A DNA stretch of 64,000 nt from contig JALCQC010000002.1 of NCBI GenBank assembly GCA_022650895.1, positions 121,831 through 185,830 of the forward strand, written 5' to 3'. This DNA is from Bifidobacteriaceae bacterium (lineage in GTDB: Bacteria; Actinomycetota; Actinomycetes; Actinomycetales; Bifidobacteriaceae). Below, piece after piece: positions 35,332 through 43,369 of the stretch. The notes below the pieces were generated by a model. The model ran no database searches, had not been told where the DNA came from, and worked only from the letters and a program-made list of their open reading frames with translations. Made by a program: the position numbers and the translations under genes. Position 1 is the stretch's first letter, and every line of letters starts with the position of its first letter.

Positions 35332-36672
35332 ATGCCTAATCATATAAATTCTAATAAAGAACTTCTTTTGAATAAAGGTCGTCAGGGTGACCTCATTGAT
35401 TGTGATAAACGTACTCCACGGACTCAGGCGGGACTAAGACTGGCTGAGAATGGTATTGAGGTGGGGCTTTCGTGGAGCGATTTTGCTAATAATCCATATA
35501 TGCGGTGGTTTCCGACTGGTGCTGTATATCCGGATGATCCGAAAAAGACGAAGTATGCGTACAAAGTCCCTAGGCAGCTTTGGTTTAGGGATTCGAATGG
35601 CACTGTTACGTTACTTGGTTGCCGTGCGGGTTCGACACATATGCTCGGTGACGGAAGTACTAACGCTCAAATATATGCAGATAAGGCAGTGTTGGGTGCA
35701 AGTATTGGTGTTGATTATATGAAAGTAAATGGTCTTCGTTCGTCAATTACTGGGCTACGACAGTGGGTCGGTGGCTCATCGATTCTAAACACTCGCAAGC
35801 CCAATGAGCATGGTCTGGTGCAATCCAGTACATTTACGCTCTGTTCTCCACAGGATATTGCGTTGTCCAGAAGGGGCAATGTTAAATTTCATTATCATTG
35901 GAAGACAAGGAACACTACTGATGGGGTTGAGCTTCAGGATCTTCTTTTTGTGGAGTCAATGTATAAAACTCGGAAGACTTGGAATGATCTAGAGCATAAA
36001 CATCGTGCAATTCGTGATCTTCTGTGTATTTCTAGTTGGAATTTGCACGAGAGACGAGTTGTGGCGGTACTGAGGGCTGACGACCCGGATCGTGTGGAGA
36101 GTGGTGAGGCCTATCAAGATAATTGGTGCGAGGTCATTTCCTCATTAGCGGATGTCTCTCCTTTGAAGAGAAAACCAAATTATTTAATTAAATATGAAGA
36201 TATCAAAAACGCGGGATTCCAAGCGTGGTTTAATTTATGGACTAAATATTCTCGCGCTATTGATCCGCTAGTGTCATCCTTGAATTTGCGCGGAGCGCCT
36301 ATTGAAGTTCAGCTACTGGAATGTGGCATTGGACTAGAGGCATTGGGCTATGAGCTTTACCTGGAAGACGGGGAGAGTAAGGAGAGGGCTAATAGACATT
36401 CATTCCAGGAACGGCTGTTAAGAATTTCTAGGGATTTAGGAGAGAACTGGCTATTCGATGTGAATGAGTGGTCAGAAAAGATGGCGAAAGCGTATAACGG
36501 TATTAAACATGCGAATCGTCATCCACTCGATTTTATTGATAATGCGAATGCTTGGAGAGAGTCAGTTCTCATCTTCAGGGGCTGGATTGCTCTGCGTCTC
36601 GGTATCTCGAAAAAAGAGCTGTTGGAACGTGTTGAATTGGATCCGATGAAGTCAGAGTATATACAGATTTGA
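35332..36672 (+). CDS. ApeA-like HEPN-domain protein (candidate anti-phage)
   Basis: A 446-residue protein with the layout of the ApeA family: an N-terminal ApeA-type region (about residues 20-280, beta-rich) and a C-terminal helical HEPN domain (about 300-425). The HEPN core shows WSEKMAKAYNGIKHANRHPLD at 380-400; the YNGIKHxxR pattern is typical of ApeA-like HEPN, in which the conserved polar residue and His form the RNase centre. Known ApeA proteins act alone, killing infected cells by RNA cleavage; that role is inferred here. It appears to be a single-gene unit, with AT-rich codon use unlike the core genome. Confidence 0.7.
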   Translation: MPNHINSNKELLLNKGRQGDLIDCDKRTPRTQAGLRLAENGIEVGLSWSDFANNPYMRWFPTGAVYPDDPKKTKYAYKVPRQLWFRDSNGTVTLLGCRAGSTHMLGDGSTNAQIYADKAVLGASIGVDYMKVNGLRSSITGLRQWVGGSSILNTRKPNEHGLVQSSTFTLCSPQDIALSRRGNVKFHYHWKTRNTTDGVELQDLLFVESMYKTRKTWNDLEHKHRAIRDLLCISSWNLHERRVVAVLRADDPDRVESGEAYQDNWCEVISSLADVSPLKRKPNYLIKYEDIKNAGFQAWFNLWTKYSRAIDPLVSSLNLRGAPIEVQLLECGIGLEALGYELYLEDGESKERANRHSFQERLLRISRDLGENWLFDVNEWSEKMAKAYNGIKHANRHPLDFIDNANAWRESVLIFRGWIALRLGISKKELLERVELDPMKSEYIQI

Positions 36673-36888
36673 AAACCCAAAGGACCATGTCTGTGGAAGT
36701 TCCTGTGATTGTCTTCGATGATCTGCAACTAGTGCTGTTGATGGGGTGGTGGTACTCGGGGCGAGTGCGCCTTTCAAACGCCCCCGGTAATCGGGTTGGC
36801 ATGCATTCCACTGACGGTTTGCTCCATGATCGTCCTCTTTCTATGACCGGCGTTGAGGAATCGTATGTGGGTTGATCCTCCGGAAGAC

Positions 36889-37737
36889 TTATGCGACGTT
36901 GCTAAGGAATACGTGTTTGTGGTGGTATTCGATGAACTCGTGTGAGGGGCGATTGATTGATGGCAATGCGATGGTTTGGCCTTCGAAGTCGTAAAGCCAT
37001 TTGTCATTAATGTCGGAATGCTCTACTTTGTCATGATTGACCATGATGCGGTAATCGTCGTTAATTGAGATGAGTCCTTGGTCAAAGGCGCGGTCGTGGA
37101 AAGCGTTGAGTAACAGGCCGTTTGCTGCTGCCGTTTTTTCGGTCGGCGCCGAGGCCTTCCAAGGTTTGATGTGACTCGCAATTAGAAGGGCTGGAATCTG
37201 TATACCGGTCATGCAGCAGGTCTGGTGATAATTCTGCAGCAACGAGTTACGGAAGTAAGACTGGTTGACTCGCTGAAGTGTGGTTGTTTCACGCTCCTTC
37301 CCCTCGGGGACTTGCTCGGCGACGAAAAGCTTCGTTGCGCTTTCAAGCGGAGAATATCGATCGGATGCAAAGGGTGTCGGTTCGGGGGCTGATTTGTTGG
37401 CCTTCAGCAGGGCGTCCTTTAATAAACTTAGACATTCTTCCATGAAGAGGTCGGGTTCAACCGCGTACCATTCCCAGACTTGCGAGTCCAATTTGCTGCC
37501 ATGCCTCATACCTACGCGGCCGCGATTCTTTCGGTTGACATCGTGTGCTGCGATGTTCCAGATCTTGAGGGCTACAGAGCTTGGTGTGCGATGCAGGGAG
37601 GATGCCAGACGTTGGACGTCTAGTCCCTTGTCGTCGCATTCTCGGGGCTGAAGTATTACATACAGAGCGAACGCCATCATCGTTTCTTCGCGCGACCAGT
37701 TGCGACGAGGTGTTTTTACACTGACGTTTACTGCCAT
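36889..37737 (-). CDS. HNH endonuclease
   Basis: A 282-residue protein. The C-terminal third is an HNH nuclease of the HNH_2 type: CCMTGIQIPALLIASHIKPW, then NGLLLNAFHDRAFDQGLISI, with the H, N and H positions visible. The N-terminal part contains RNWSREETMMAFALYVIL and a helical region, typical of stand-alone HNH proteins close to restriction systems. The start is uncertain: ATG 37737 is used; a GTG at 37809 would add 24 residues. It lies next to the broken methyltransferase/restriction genes on the same strand and may have belonged to that defence unit. Confidence 0.8.
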   Translation of the reverse strand: MAVNVSVKTPRRNWSREETMMAFALYVILQPRECDDKGLDVQRLASSLHRTPSSVALKIWNIAAHDVNRKNRGRVGMRHGSKLDSQVWEWYAVEPDLFMEECLSLLKDALLKANKSAPEPTPFASDRYSPLESATKLFVAEQVPEGKERETTTLQRVNQSYFRNSLLQNYHQTCCMTGIQIPALLIASHIKPWKASAPTEKTAAANGLLLNAFHDRAFDQGLISINDDYRIMVNHDKVEHSDINDKWLYDFEGQTIALPSINRPSHEFIEYHHKHVFLSNVA

Positions 37738-37819
37738 GAATCCAGGATAGTCGGTTATAAATCTGCTTTGTTGCTGTGTCCCAGATGTATTAAAGCATTC
37801 CTGCGACACTTTGATCTTG

Positions 37820-38183
37820 TCAGTTTCCGTATTCGATATGCAGGCTAGGATCGCTTTCGTGTTTGTCGATAATTTGGTTGTAAGCGTCGATCAGTTTTGC
37901 AAGGGTCTCATGACGTGCCGCACTGGTGAAGTGACCATGTTCATGTATGTTGCTTGAGAGGAACGACTGAATATCCCAAACTTCAAGTCGATCTGCGAAG
38001 CCCAGTATCGACGTACATGGTACCAGCATTCTCTTTCTGACGCTGCGATGCCTGTTGCAGCAAGTGTTCCGCTACCGCTACAACAGAAAGAGAATTATCA
38101 AATTCTAATTTGAAAGGTTTGCTGGTAAAGAATACTTGAATACGTTCAATCCAATAGCGCTCAATTTCTCTGAACTGGCCTGC
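37820..38183 (-). pseudogene. DUF4928-like restriction endonuclease remnant
   Basis: Two fragments in different frames resemble the DUF4928 family, which usually lies next to a cytosine methyltransferase. The first, at about 38020-38183, includes FREIERYWIERIQVFF and LLQQASQRQKENAGTMYV. The second, at 37820-37995, includes ADRLEVWDIQSFLSSNIHEHG and ends SDPSLHIEYGN. The middle of the protein is missing. The first fragment is fused in frame to the methyltransferase remnant, so a deletion removed the end of one gene and the start of the next. Confidence 0.65.
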
Positions 38184-38548
38184 GGTTGGAGGCCTGCCAT
38201 TACCGAGTTCCTCAAGCAATCTCACATATTGCCAAAAAAGCACCGGATTGTTTGCCGTTCAACCCCGTACGAGTACCAGCGAGAGAGGTCGGTGCAGAGC
38301 GAGGAGCCCCGTGCGATAGAGGCATCATGTAGCAGGTCCATACCTTCAAGCTCTCCCATGTCGCCTTCAATGAGCTTGTGCCTTGGCGTATCGTGGAAGT
38401 TGTTACGGTACATTTCGTATTTGGTGGCATCAATGTCATTCGACCATTCAACTTGGAAGCCGGCTTCTTCAAGACCTAGACGTACAAGACCAATACCTGC
38501 AAAGAACTAAAGAGCTTTGAGACGCGTTGGGGTGGTCGCCGTGTGCAT
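38184..38548 (-). pseudogene. 5-methylcytosine DNA methyltransferase, 5' remnant
   Basis: The N-terminal part of a Dcm-type methyltransferase is recognisable. The SAM-binding motif I FFAGIGLVRLGLEEAGF is followed by VEWSNDID, then LIEGDMGEL. Near motif IV the frame changes, with SLAGTRTGLNGKQSGAF continuing in another frame and FWQYVRLLEELGNGRPPT in a third. A TAG stop lies immediately before FFAGIG (start ATG at 38548, then KAL-stop). The gene is thus broken by a nonsense codon, frameshifts and a 3' deletion. Motifs VI-X are absent. Confidence 0.8.
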
Positions 38549-38591
38549 GCGTCTGTTTACTATAGTTTCCTGCCTCCTATTTGATGAGTCA

Positions 38592-40034
38592 TTAACTCAA
38601 TACGCTAGTTTCGCTGATCCCAGGAAATTGCATATTGTTTACTTTGTTTGCCAAGCCAGAAAAATCAGGATAAATGAATGATTCCCTATATCCGAATATC
38701 TCTTCGAGATAGTTTCGTATTTCAGCTTTAGCGGTTTTGGCAATGACGAATGAGTATGTAGGCGCAAGATTAAGCTTATTGGTGCGTACATCATGACTGG
38801 GCGAGAATGGCTTAGCGTAGATTGAGGAGGACGCAAGTACGTCTGGTCGTTTCCAATAGCCTTTGCTCTCAGGTTTGGGGAAATACTTGAGAATTTTGCT
38901 GTTTGTAATTGGAACGCCATCAAGGATAAATACTGCGTTTTGGGCAGCCATGCGTGATTCATACTCTGGAGATTTCCATACGATGCGACGAGAGCCTGTG
39001 CCCCAATTTGCAGCTGCGCGTTGTTTGTAGTCGCTCAGATTGAACCAGAAAGGATTGTACTGCAATAGCTCTTCAGAATAGTCTGGCTGTTCGCTGGTGC
39101 CTGGTGCATAGCCAGCCAGTGCGAATAGTCGGGCATCGGTATTACTGTTTTCATCTTCTGGACCCTGGACCGCAAACCACGCTGCTATGTACGGGTTGCA
39201 AGATGCATCAAGAAGGCGTGTAGGACCTCCAAAATGTTGGATTCGAGCGAATATTTCCAAGGCTGACATATTTCCATATCGCCAATCTTGCCGAGCTTGA
39301 TAAAGAATGATCTTTTCAGCTTGAACCATTTGATCCTCAGTGGGATAAGGTTGTTTATTGATAGGTCGCGCTTCCGGTGTGGTGACACCGTTTTGTTTCA
39401 TTAGCAAACGGAATAGTTTACTATGTAGCCCCCAATCCGCGTTATTCTGACCTCGCCAATATAGAGGTAATCCTTTAGCGTGTTTTTGTAATAGCAAAAT
39501 AGCTTCGTTGAGATCTTCAATGTTCTCAATACGCTCAGCTTGTGGATCGAAAAAAGAGGATGGTCCCATCATCTCGGAAGAATAATAATGGGGCCGTTCG
39601 TTGGAGCTATGGAAGTAACTGGGCGTAAGTGATTGATAAAACTCTTCTAGTTGCTGAGCCATTTGGGAGAGGCTATGTCTAAGATTGCTATCTGGTTTGG
39701 AATCAAGTTTCTTGATTGCGTCGTAGATTGAGTTGAACCCTCGGCTTGCGGAACTTAGCGCGGTGGGTGGTAATGCCAAGGTGGAAATAGTTTTTAGAGT
39801 TTGCTCTTGTTGTGCTAGAACTGTTTGGATCGCTGAAGAGTAGCTATTCTGGAGATTCGCCGCTATTCCCGAGGCACCTTCGTTGAGGGCTTTCGAAGAT
39901 GCGGTGATGTCTTGTAGGCTCTTCGGGAATATTCCATTCACTGTTGTTAGAGGTAATTCGTAGCGTGCTATTTTTATAGGTTCGGATGATGATGGTGCGG
40001 CTGTATGTTCGCGAGAATCCTCTGCTTCACCCAT
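38592..40034 (-). CDS. FRG-domain protein
   Basis: A 480-residue protein. The FRG domain (named for its Phe/Tyr-Arg-Gly motif) runs from about residue 170 to 400: LYWRGQNNADWGLHSKLFR at 191-209 and QHFGGPTRLLDASCNPYIAAWFAV at 266-289. The N-terminal 150 residues are helical, with Ser/Ala/Gln-rich stretches and no known domain. FRG proteins are frequent in phage-defence islands and often act as toxins or effectors, but their activity is unknown to me. It sits between a decayed restriction system and an unknown large gene. Intact frame with AT-rich codons. Confidence 0.75.
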   Translation of the reverse strand: MGEAEDSREHTAAPSSSEPIKIARYELPLTTVNGIFPKSLQDITASSKALNEGASGIAANLQNSYSSAIQTVLAQQEQTLKTISTLALPPTALSSASRGFNSIYDAIKKLDSKPDSNLRHSLSQMAQQLEEFYQSLTPSYFHSSNERPHYYSSEMMGPSSFFDPQAERIENIEDLNEAILLLQKHAKGLPLYWRGQNNADWGLHSKLFRLLMKQNGVTTPEARPINKQPYPTEDQMVQAEKIILYQARQDWRYGNMSALEIFARIQHFGGPTRLLDASCNPYIAAWFAVQGPEDENSNTDARLFALAGYAPGTSEQPDYSEELLQYNPFWFNLSDYKQRAAANWGTGSRRIVWKSPEYESRMAAQNAVFILDGVPITNSKILKYFPKPESKGYWKRPDVLASSSIYAKPFSPSHDVRTNKLNLAPTYSFVIAKTAKAEIRNYLEEIFGYRESFIYPDFSGLANKVNNMQFPGISETSVLS

Positions 40035-40484
40035 AATCCTAATGATATAGCGTTGTTTTATCGTCTGAATTAAAAACTAATTAGCTGATTATCTGTGTCA
40101 AGGACTGTCTCCATAGCTCGGAGATGGTCCTAACGTTCGTTGATCTGCAAAGTCTTCAAAAAATGCGTGTCTTGTGATTATGGAAGCTCATTTCCTGTGG
40201 GGGCTTCGCCGGATCAGAGACAGTGTCCGCATAATCCAGCGGCGTCATTTTTTGTTTTCTGCTCTCTGGACAGTTACCTGTGAAAGGAACACCCAGCGCA
40301 TGGAGAGGGTATTCCAATTTGTTGAAGCCACCCAGCATCCTCCGATTGACATTCTGGAAATAGCGTATGCGCACTATGAGGATGGAAGCGACAGTCTGGC
40401 TGATTGCTAGGCTTTTCATGAACGTCTAGTCTGAAGAATGTGATTTGTTCCAATACACAGTGAGTGTGGGAGGGGGGCAGCTAA
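40035..40484. other. Divergent intergenic region, no firm gene
   Basis: About 450 bases between the divergent FRG gene and the large unknown gene. Short overlapping frames exist at 40156-40419 on both strands, without recognisable features. A GGGAGGGGGG stretch at 40468-40477 is the likely ribosome-binding site of the next gene. Confidence 0.4.
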
Positions 40485-42827
40485 ATGGCACGAGAGTTAG
40501 AGTTTCCACCAAGTCATGGAAGCGACTCGGTTTCTGTTGAGTACTCTTTGGAGAATGTTGGCGTCAAACGTATAGGGGCTGGCCCTGATGGCACTGGGGA
40601 AACTGGTGGTTTTGATGACGACATCCGTATTGAATCCATTGAGGAGGACGAAGGTAACAACGTCCATGATGATTCTTCATTTGACTATAAAGTAGCGGCC
40701 GCCTGCGGCATTTTTGCCGGATTGTGCGATTCGTTTTTCGTTGGTGAGTTTTCTTTGGATAGAGCGAATGATTGGGGCACAAGGAGAGTCAACGAGTTTG
40801 TTGTCTGGATTGCGAAACAGCACCCAAGGTTCAATGGAGAATCTCTGCAGGACGCGATCGCCTTTCTGGAGAAGGAATACAAATTTGTTGGTGATAAGGC
40901 CACTGCCAATTTCGGTGGTGGCCTGCAGCATCATCTCAGGGACTTCTCTCATCACTTCTCTCCCGCGGGACTTGCGTTTTCGATACTCACGCAGTTCACG
41001 GGGATGGTATATGGGACGGATCAAAACGGCAATTTCATTGCAGTTCCTGTGGATAGAAAGTGGTTTGACGAGGGGCTTATTGGCGGGGATTTCTGTGAGA
41101 AGCTGTTCCTGGGCTGTGTGGGATGGTTCTTCCACATGGTGTCCGATATGGCAGGGTCCAGTTCAAATCCTGGTGCGGGTACGGGGATTCCAGGCCCCTT
41201 CCTTTCTTTGATTAAAGAAATATCCGCTCTAGCAGGGTTTAAAAATGCCATGGATGAGGACTTGGGGATACGAAAGTTTGTCTCCAAGATGTTCAATGGG
41301 ACATTATTTGCGCGAGTAAACTCGGAAGGCCGTAAAGAGTATCGAAGGTTCAATCTGCGCACGGAGATCGGTGTTGAATATGAGCTGGGACGTCAGTCGC
41401 TCCCCGTTTTATTGAACGAGTGTCTGACACGCTGTGGATACTTCCTCCGCCACTTCTATCTCGAAATGCAGAGGAAGGAAGTCAAATCACTGAGCGATTT
41501 GACGAAATTAGAAGTGAGCGAATTCCTCCCATTTAATAATCCCAGGGTTGTGCGCATGGTGTCTATTGCTTCGGCAACCTTCGTTGTAGTGGATTTGGCT
41601 GACGCCACTATTCGGGCTGCTTTGACAAGTTTTAAGGGCAATCCCGGATCCGGCACTGTGCAATTATTGCTTAGAATCAACTATGTCGGTGTTACCCGTC
41701 TAGTTTTTGCTGTGGGTGTTGATGCCAAAATGGTGTGGGAGCGACGAAACAAACGGACAAATCAACAGCAAGAAGAGGATTCCACCAGTCGGATAGCGGC
41801 AGGTATTCTCTCGTTGAAACCAGAGCATCTATCCGTTCTGTTTTCTGTTGAACGACTGTCTGTTTACGAGGACATAGAACGTGGCAAGTCAACAGATCGA
41901 GACCAAAAAGAGCAGTGGCTCGATCAATGGGCTGACAGCTTGCCTGAGGGATGTCATTTTCTCAACCTCGATCAAACGAAGCAGAAAATAGAAGAGCTCG
42001 TCGCACGAGATGGAACCGCGTGGAAAAGATTGGTTCTGATCGAACTTGCTCAATTCAGGCCGTATGTCCAGAATAAGTCTGACAAAAAGGTAAAGAGTCT
42101 TGCGTTCGAAGCGAAGACTCTCGATGAGACGTGGTGCAAGGTGTGCAGTGACTCGGATGAATTCCCGGTAAAGCATATTTCCAAAGATCTGAGTCGGAAC
42201 GCTGGCATCTTGGATGGCAGCCATACCAGAAAAATTGTCGGTGTTGCTGGAACCGCAGCGTTTATGGTCGCATCGGGAGGTGCGGCATTCGTGCTTGCTC
42301 CGGCTATAGCGCCAATTCTCGCGGGCTCAGCTGCTACAGGACTATACGGTGCCGCCCTTACTAGTGCCAGCCTTGCTGCGGTCGGCGGTGGGGCATTGGC
42401 AGCCGGAGGACTTGGTATGGCGGGCGGTGCCGCGATAATTGCTGGTGGTGGTGCGGTTCTGGGATTGGCCAGTGGCAGCGGTGCTACTGCCATTACCACG
42501 CTTTTAACTGAGTCCAAAGGAGAGTTCGCCCTCGAAGAATGCACTAAACTTCTAACCTTTTGTAAAGATTCACTGGCCCACGGTGACATGAAAGAGGAAT
42601 CGATTGAACGAATCCAATATGACCTGACCAACCAAATTGAACGGATGGGAATTCAGCAGGGTTTGCTTTCCGAGCGTTCTGAAAATAAAAGCTTAGACAA
42701 AGAGAAGAAAAAGAAGGCCAAGAGAGAGAACTCGTCTCACTCAAGAAAAGTCTGCGGTACATGTGTAATTGCGAAAAGGAATTGTCAAAACTGGTTGGTG
42801 GCCAACATCATACAAAGGAAGTTGTGA
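40485..42827 (+). CDS. Unknown 780-residue protein with His/Asp motifs and glycine-zipper hydrophobic region
   Basis: I do not recognise this protein. An acidic N-terminus (1-65) is followed by a conserved-looking region with GGLQHHLRDFSHHFSP (145-160) and GWFFHMVSDMAGSS (213-226). Paired His and His-x3-Asp motifs in hydrophobic contexts resemble membrane metal-dependent hydrolases of the YdjM/DUF457 kind; this is inference only. A middle part (280-560) has no recognised motif. Residues 583-673 are a long Gly/Ala-rich hydrophobic stretch that could form membrane hairpins, followed by a helical charged tail. The last 30 residues look unnatural, and another frame there gives a more protein-like helix, so a late frameshift is possible. 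The start ATG has a strong purine-rich ribosome-binding site. Confidence 0.6.
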   Translation: MARELEFPPSHGSDSVSVEYSLENVGVKRIGAGPDGTGETGGFDDDIRIESIEEDEGNNVHDDSSFDYKVAAACGIFAGLCDSFFVGEFSLDRANDWGTRRVNEFVVWIAKQHPRFNGESLQDAIAFLEKEYKFVGDKATANFGGGLQHHLRDFSHHFSPAGLAFSILTQFTGMVYGTDQNGNFIAVPVDRKWFDEGLIGGDFCEKLFLGCVGWFFHMVSDMAGSSSNPGAGTGIPGPFLSLIKEISALAGFKNAMDEDLGIRKFVSKMFNGTLFARVNSEGRKEYRRFNLRTEIGVEYELGRQSLPVLLNECLTRCGYFLRHFYLEMQRKEVKSLSDLTKLEVSEFLPFNNPRVVRMVSIASATFVVVDLADATIRAALTSFKGNPGSGTVQLLLRINYVGVTRLVFAVGVDAKMVWERRNKRTNQQQEEDSTSRIAAGILSLKPEHLSVLFSVERLSVYEDIERGKSTDRDQKEQWLDQWADSLPEGCHFLNLDQTKQKIEELVARDGTAWKRLVLIELAQFRPYVQNKSDKKVKSLAFEAKTLDETWCKVCSDSDEFPVKHISKDLSRNAGILDGSHTRKIVGVAGTAAFMVASGGAAFVLAPAIAPILAGSAATGLYGAALTSASLAAVGGGALAAGGLGMAGGAAIIAGGGAVLGLASGSGATAITTLLTESKGEFALEECTKLLTFCKDSLAHGDMKEESIERIQYDLTNQIERMGIQQGLLSERSENKSLDKEKKKKAKRENSSHSRKVCGTCVIAKRNCQNWLVANIIQRKL

Positions 42828-43004
42828 CGTTTACGAACTCGCGGTTTTTCGCGTCGCCTTCACCCTCTTCAACAGGCCATTGAGTAAGGACGCTCTTTGT
42901 CGGAAGACTCTTCATGCGCTGAGGTCCCCGACTGCCATCCATGTCGTTTCAAAGAGTGGTGTAAATCAAGGGCACCTCTGTGACGACATCATTTTTGGCA
43001 TTAA

Positions 43005-43053
43005 AAGGGTTTCGATCACTTGGCCGAAAACCCTTGCTGGTGGAGGATACGAG
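43005..43053. repeat. Displaced tRNA-Ser 3' end plus terminator, copy 1 (oldest att)
   Basis: A hairpin (aagggtttcg ... cgaaaaccctt) followed by tggtggaggatacgag (43038-43053), which matches 15 of 16 bases of the tRNA-Ser 3' end. The same hairpin-plus-tRNA-end arrangement occurs at 47914-47965 and at the real tRNA (57225-57275). It marks the left border of an older integration. Confidence 0.75.
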
Positions 43054-43369
43054 CCTCCGTCGAAATCTTTATTCATCGCTGAAATAACTGTGCTTTCGAT
43101 CCCCCCTTCTCTTTCTGGCGTCTCACAAGGAGACAGATAGGTCCTCGTCCCCCCGGGGAGAGCGAGGGGATAGCGAACTCCGGGGAGGCGAGGAACCCCC
43201 GTGTACGCTCCCGTCTGCTGTGCTGCCCAAAAGGTCAGTGTCGAGGGTGTCATAGTCCACGCCCAACATGTAATAGGCGCAGCTGTCGTCGGTGACGCAC
43301 CATGTCGGCATGCCGCCGAGATGATCCTATACGCTTCGATGGTCGGGGACATATAGCCAAGCGAAGCGC
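43054..43369. other. Left arm of the older element, no intact gene
   Basis: Short frames on the minus strand exist, one containing DDSCAYYMLGVDYDTLDTDLLG, which looks protein-like but lacks a credible start or family. It may be the remnant of a gene cut at the element border. The sequence here is GC-rich compared with the island to the left. Confidence 0.35.

Noticed and set aside
40174..40410. Possible small gene between the FRG and 780-residue genes
   Set aside because: Open on both strands, but without ribosome-binding site, recognisable domain or protein-like composition.
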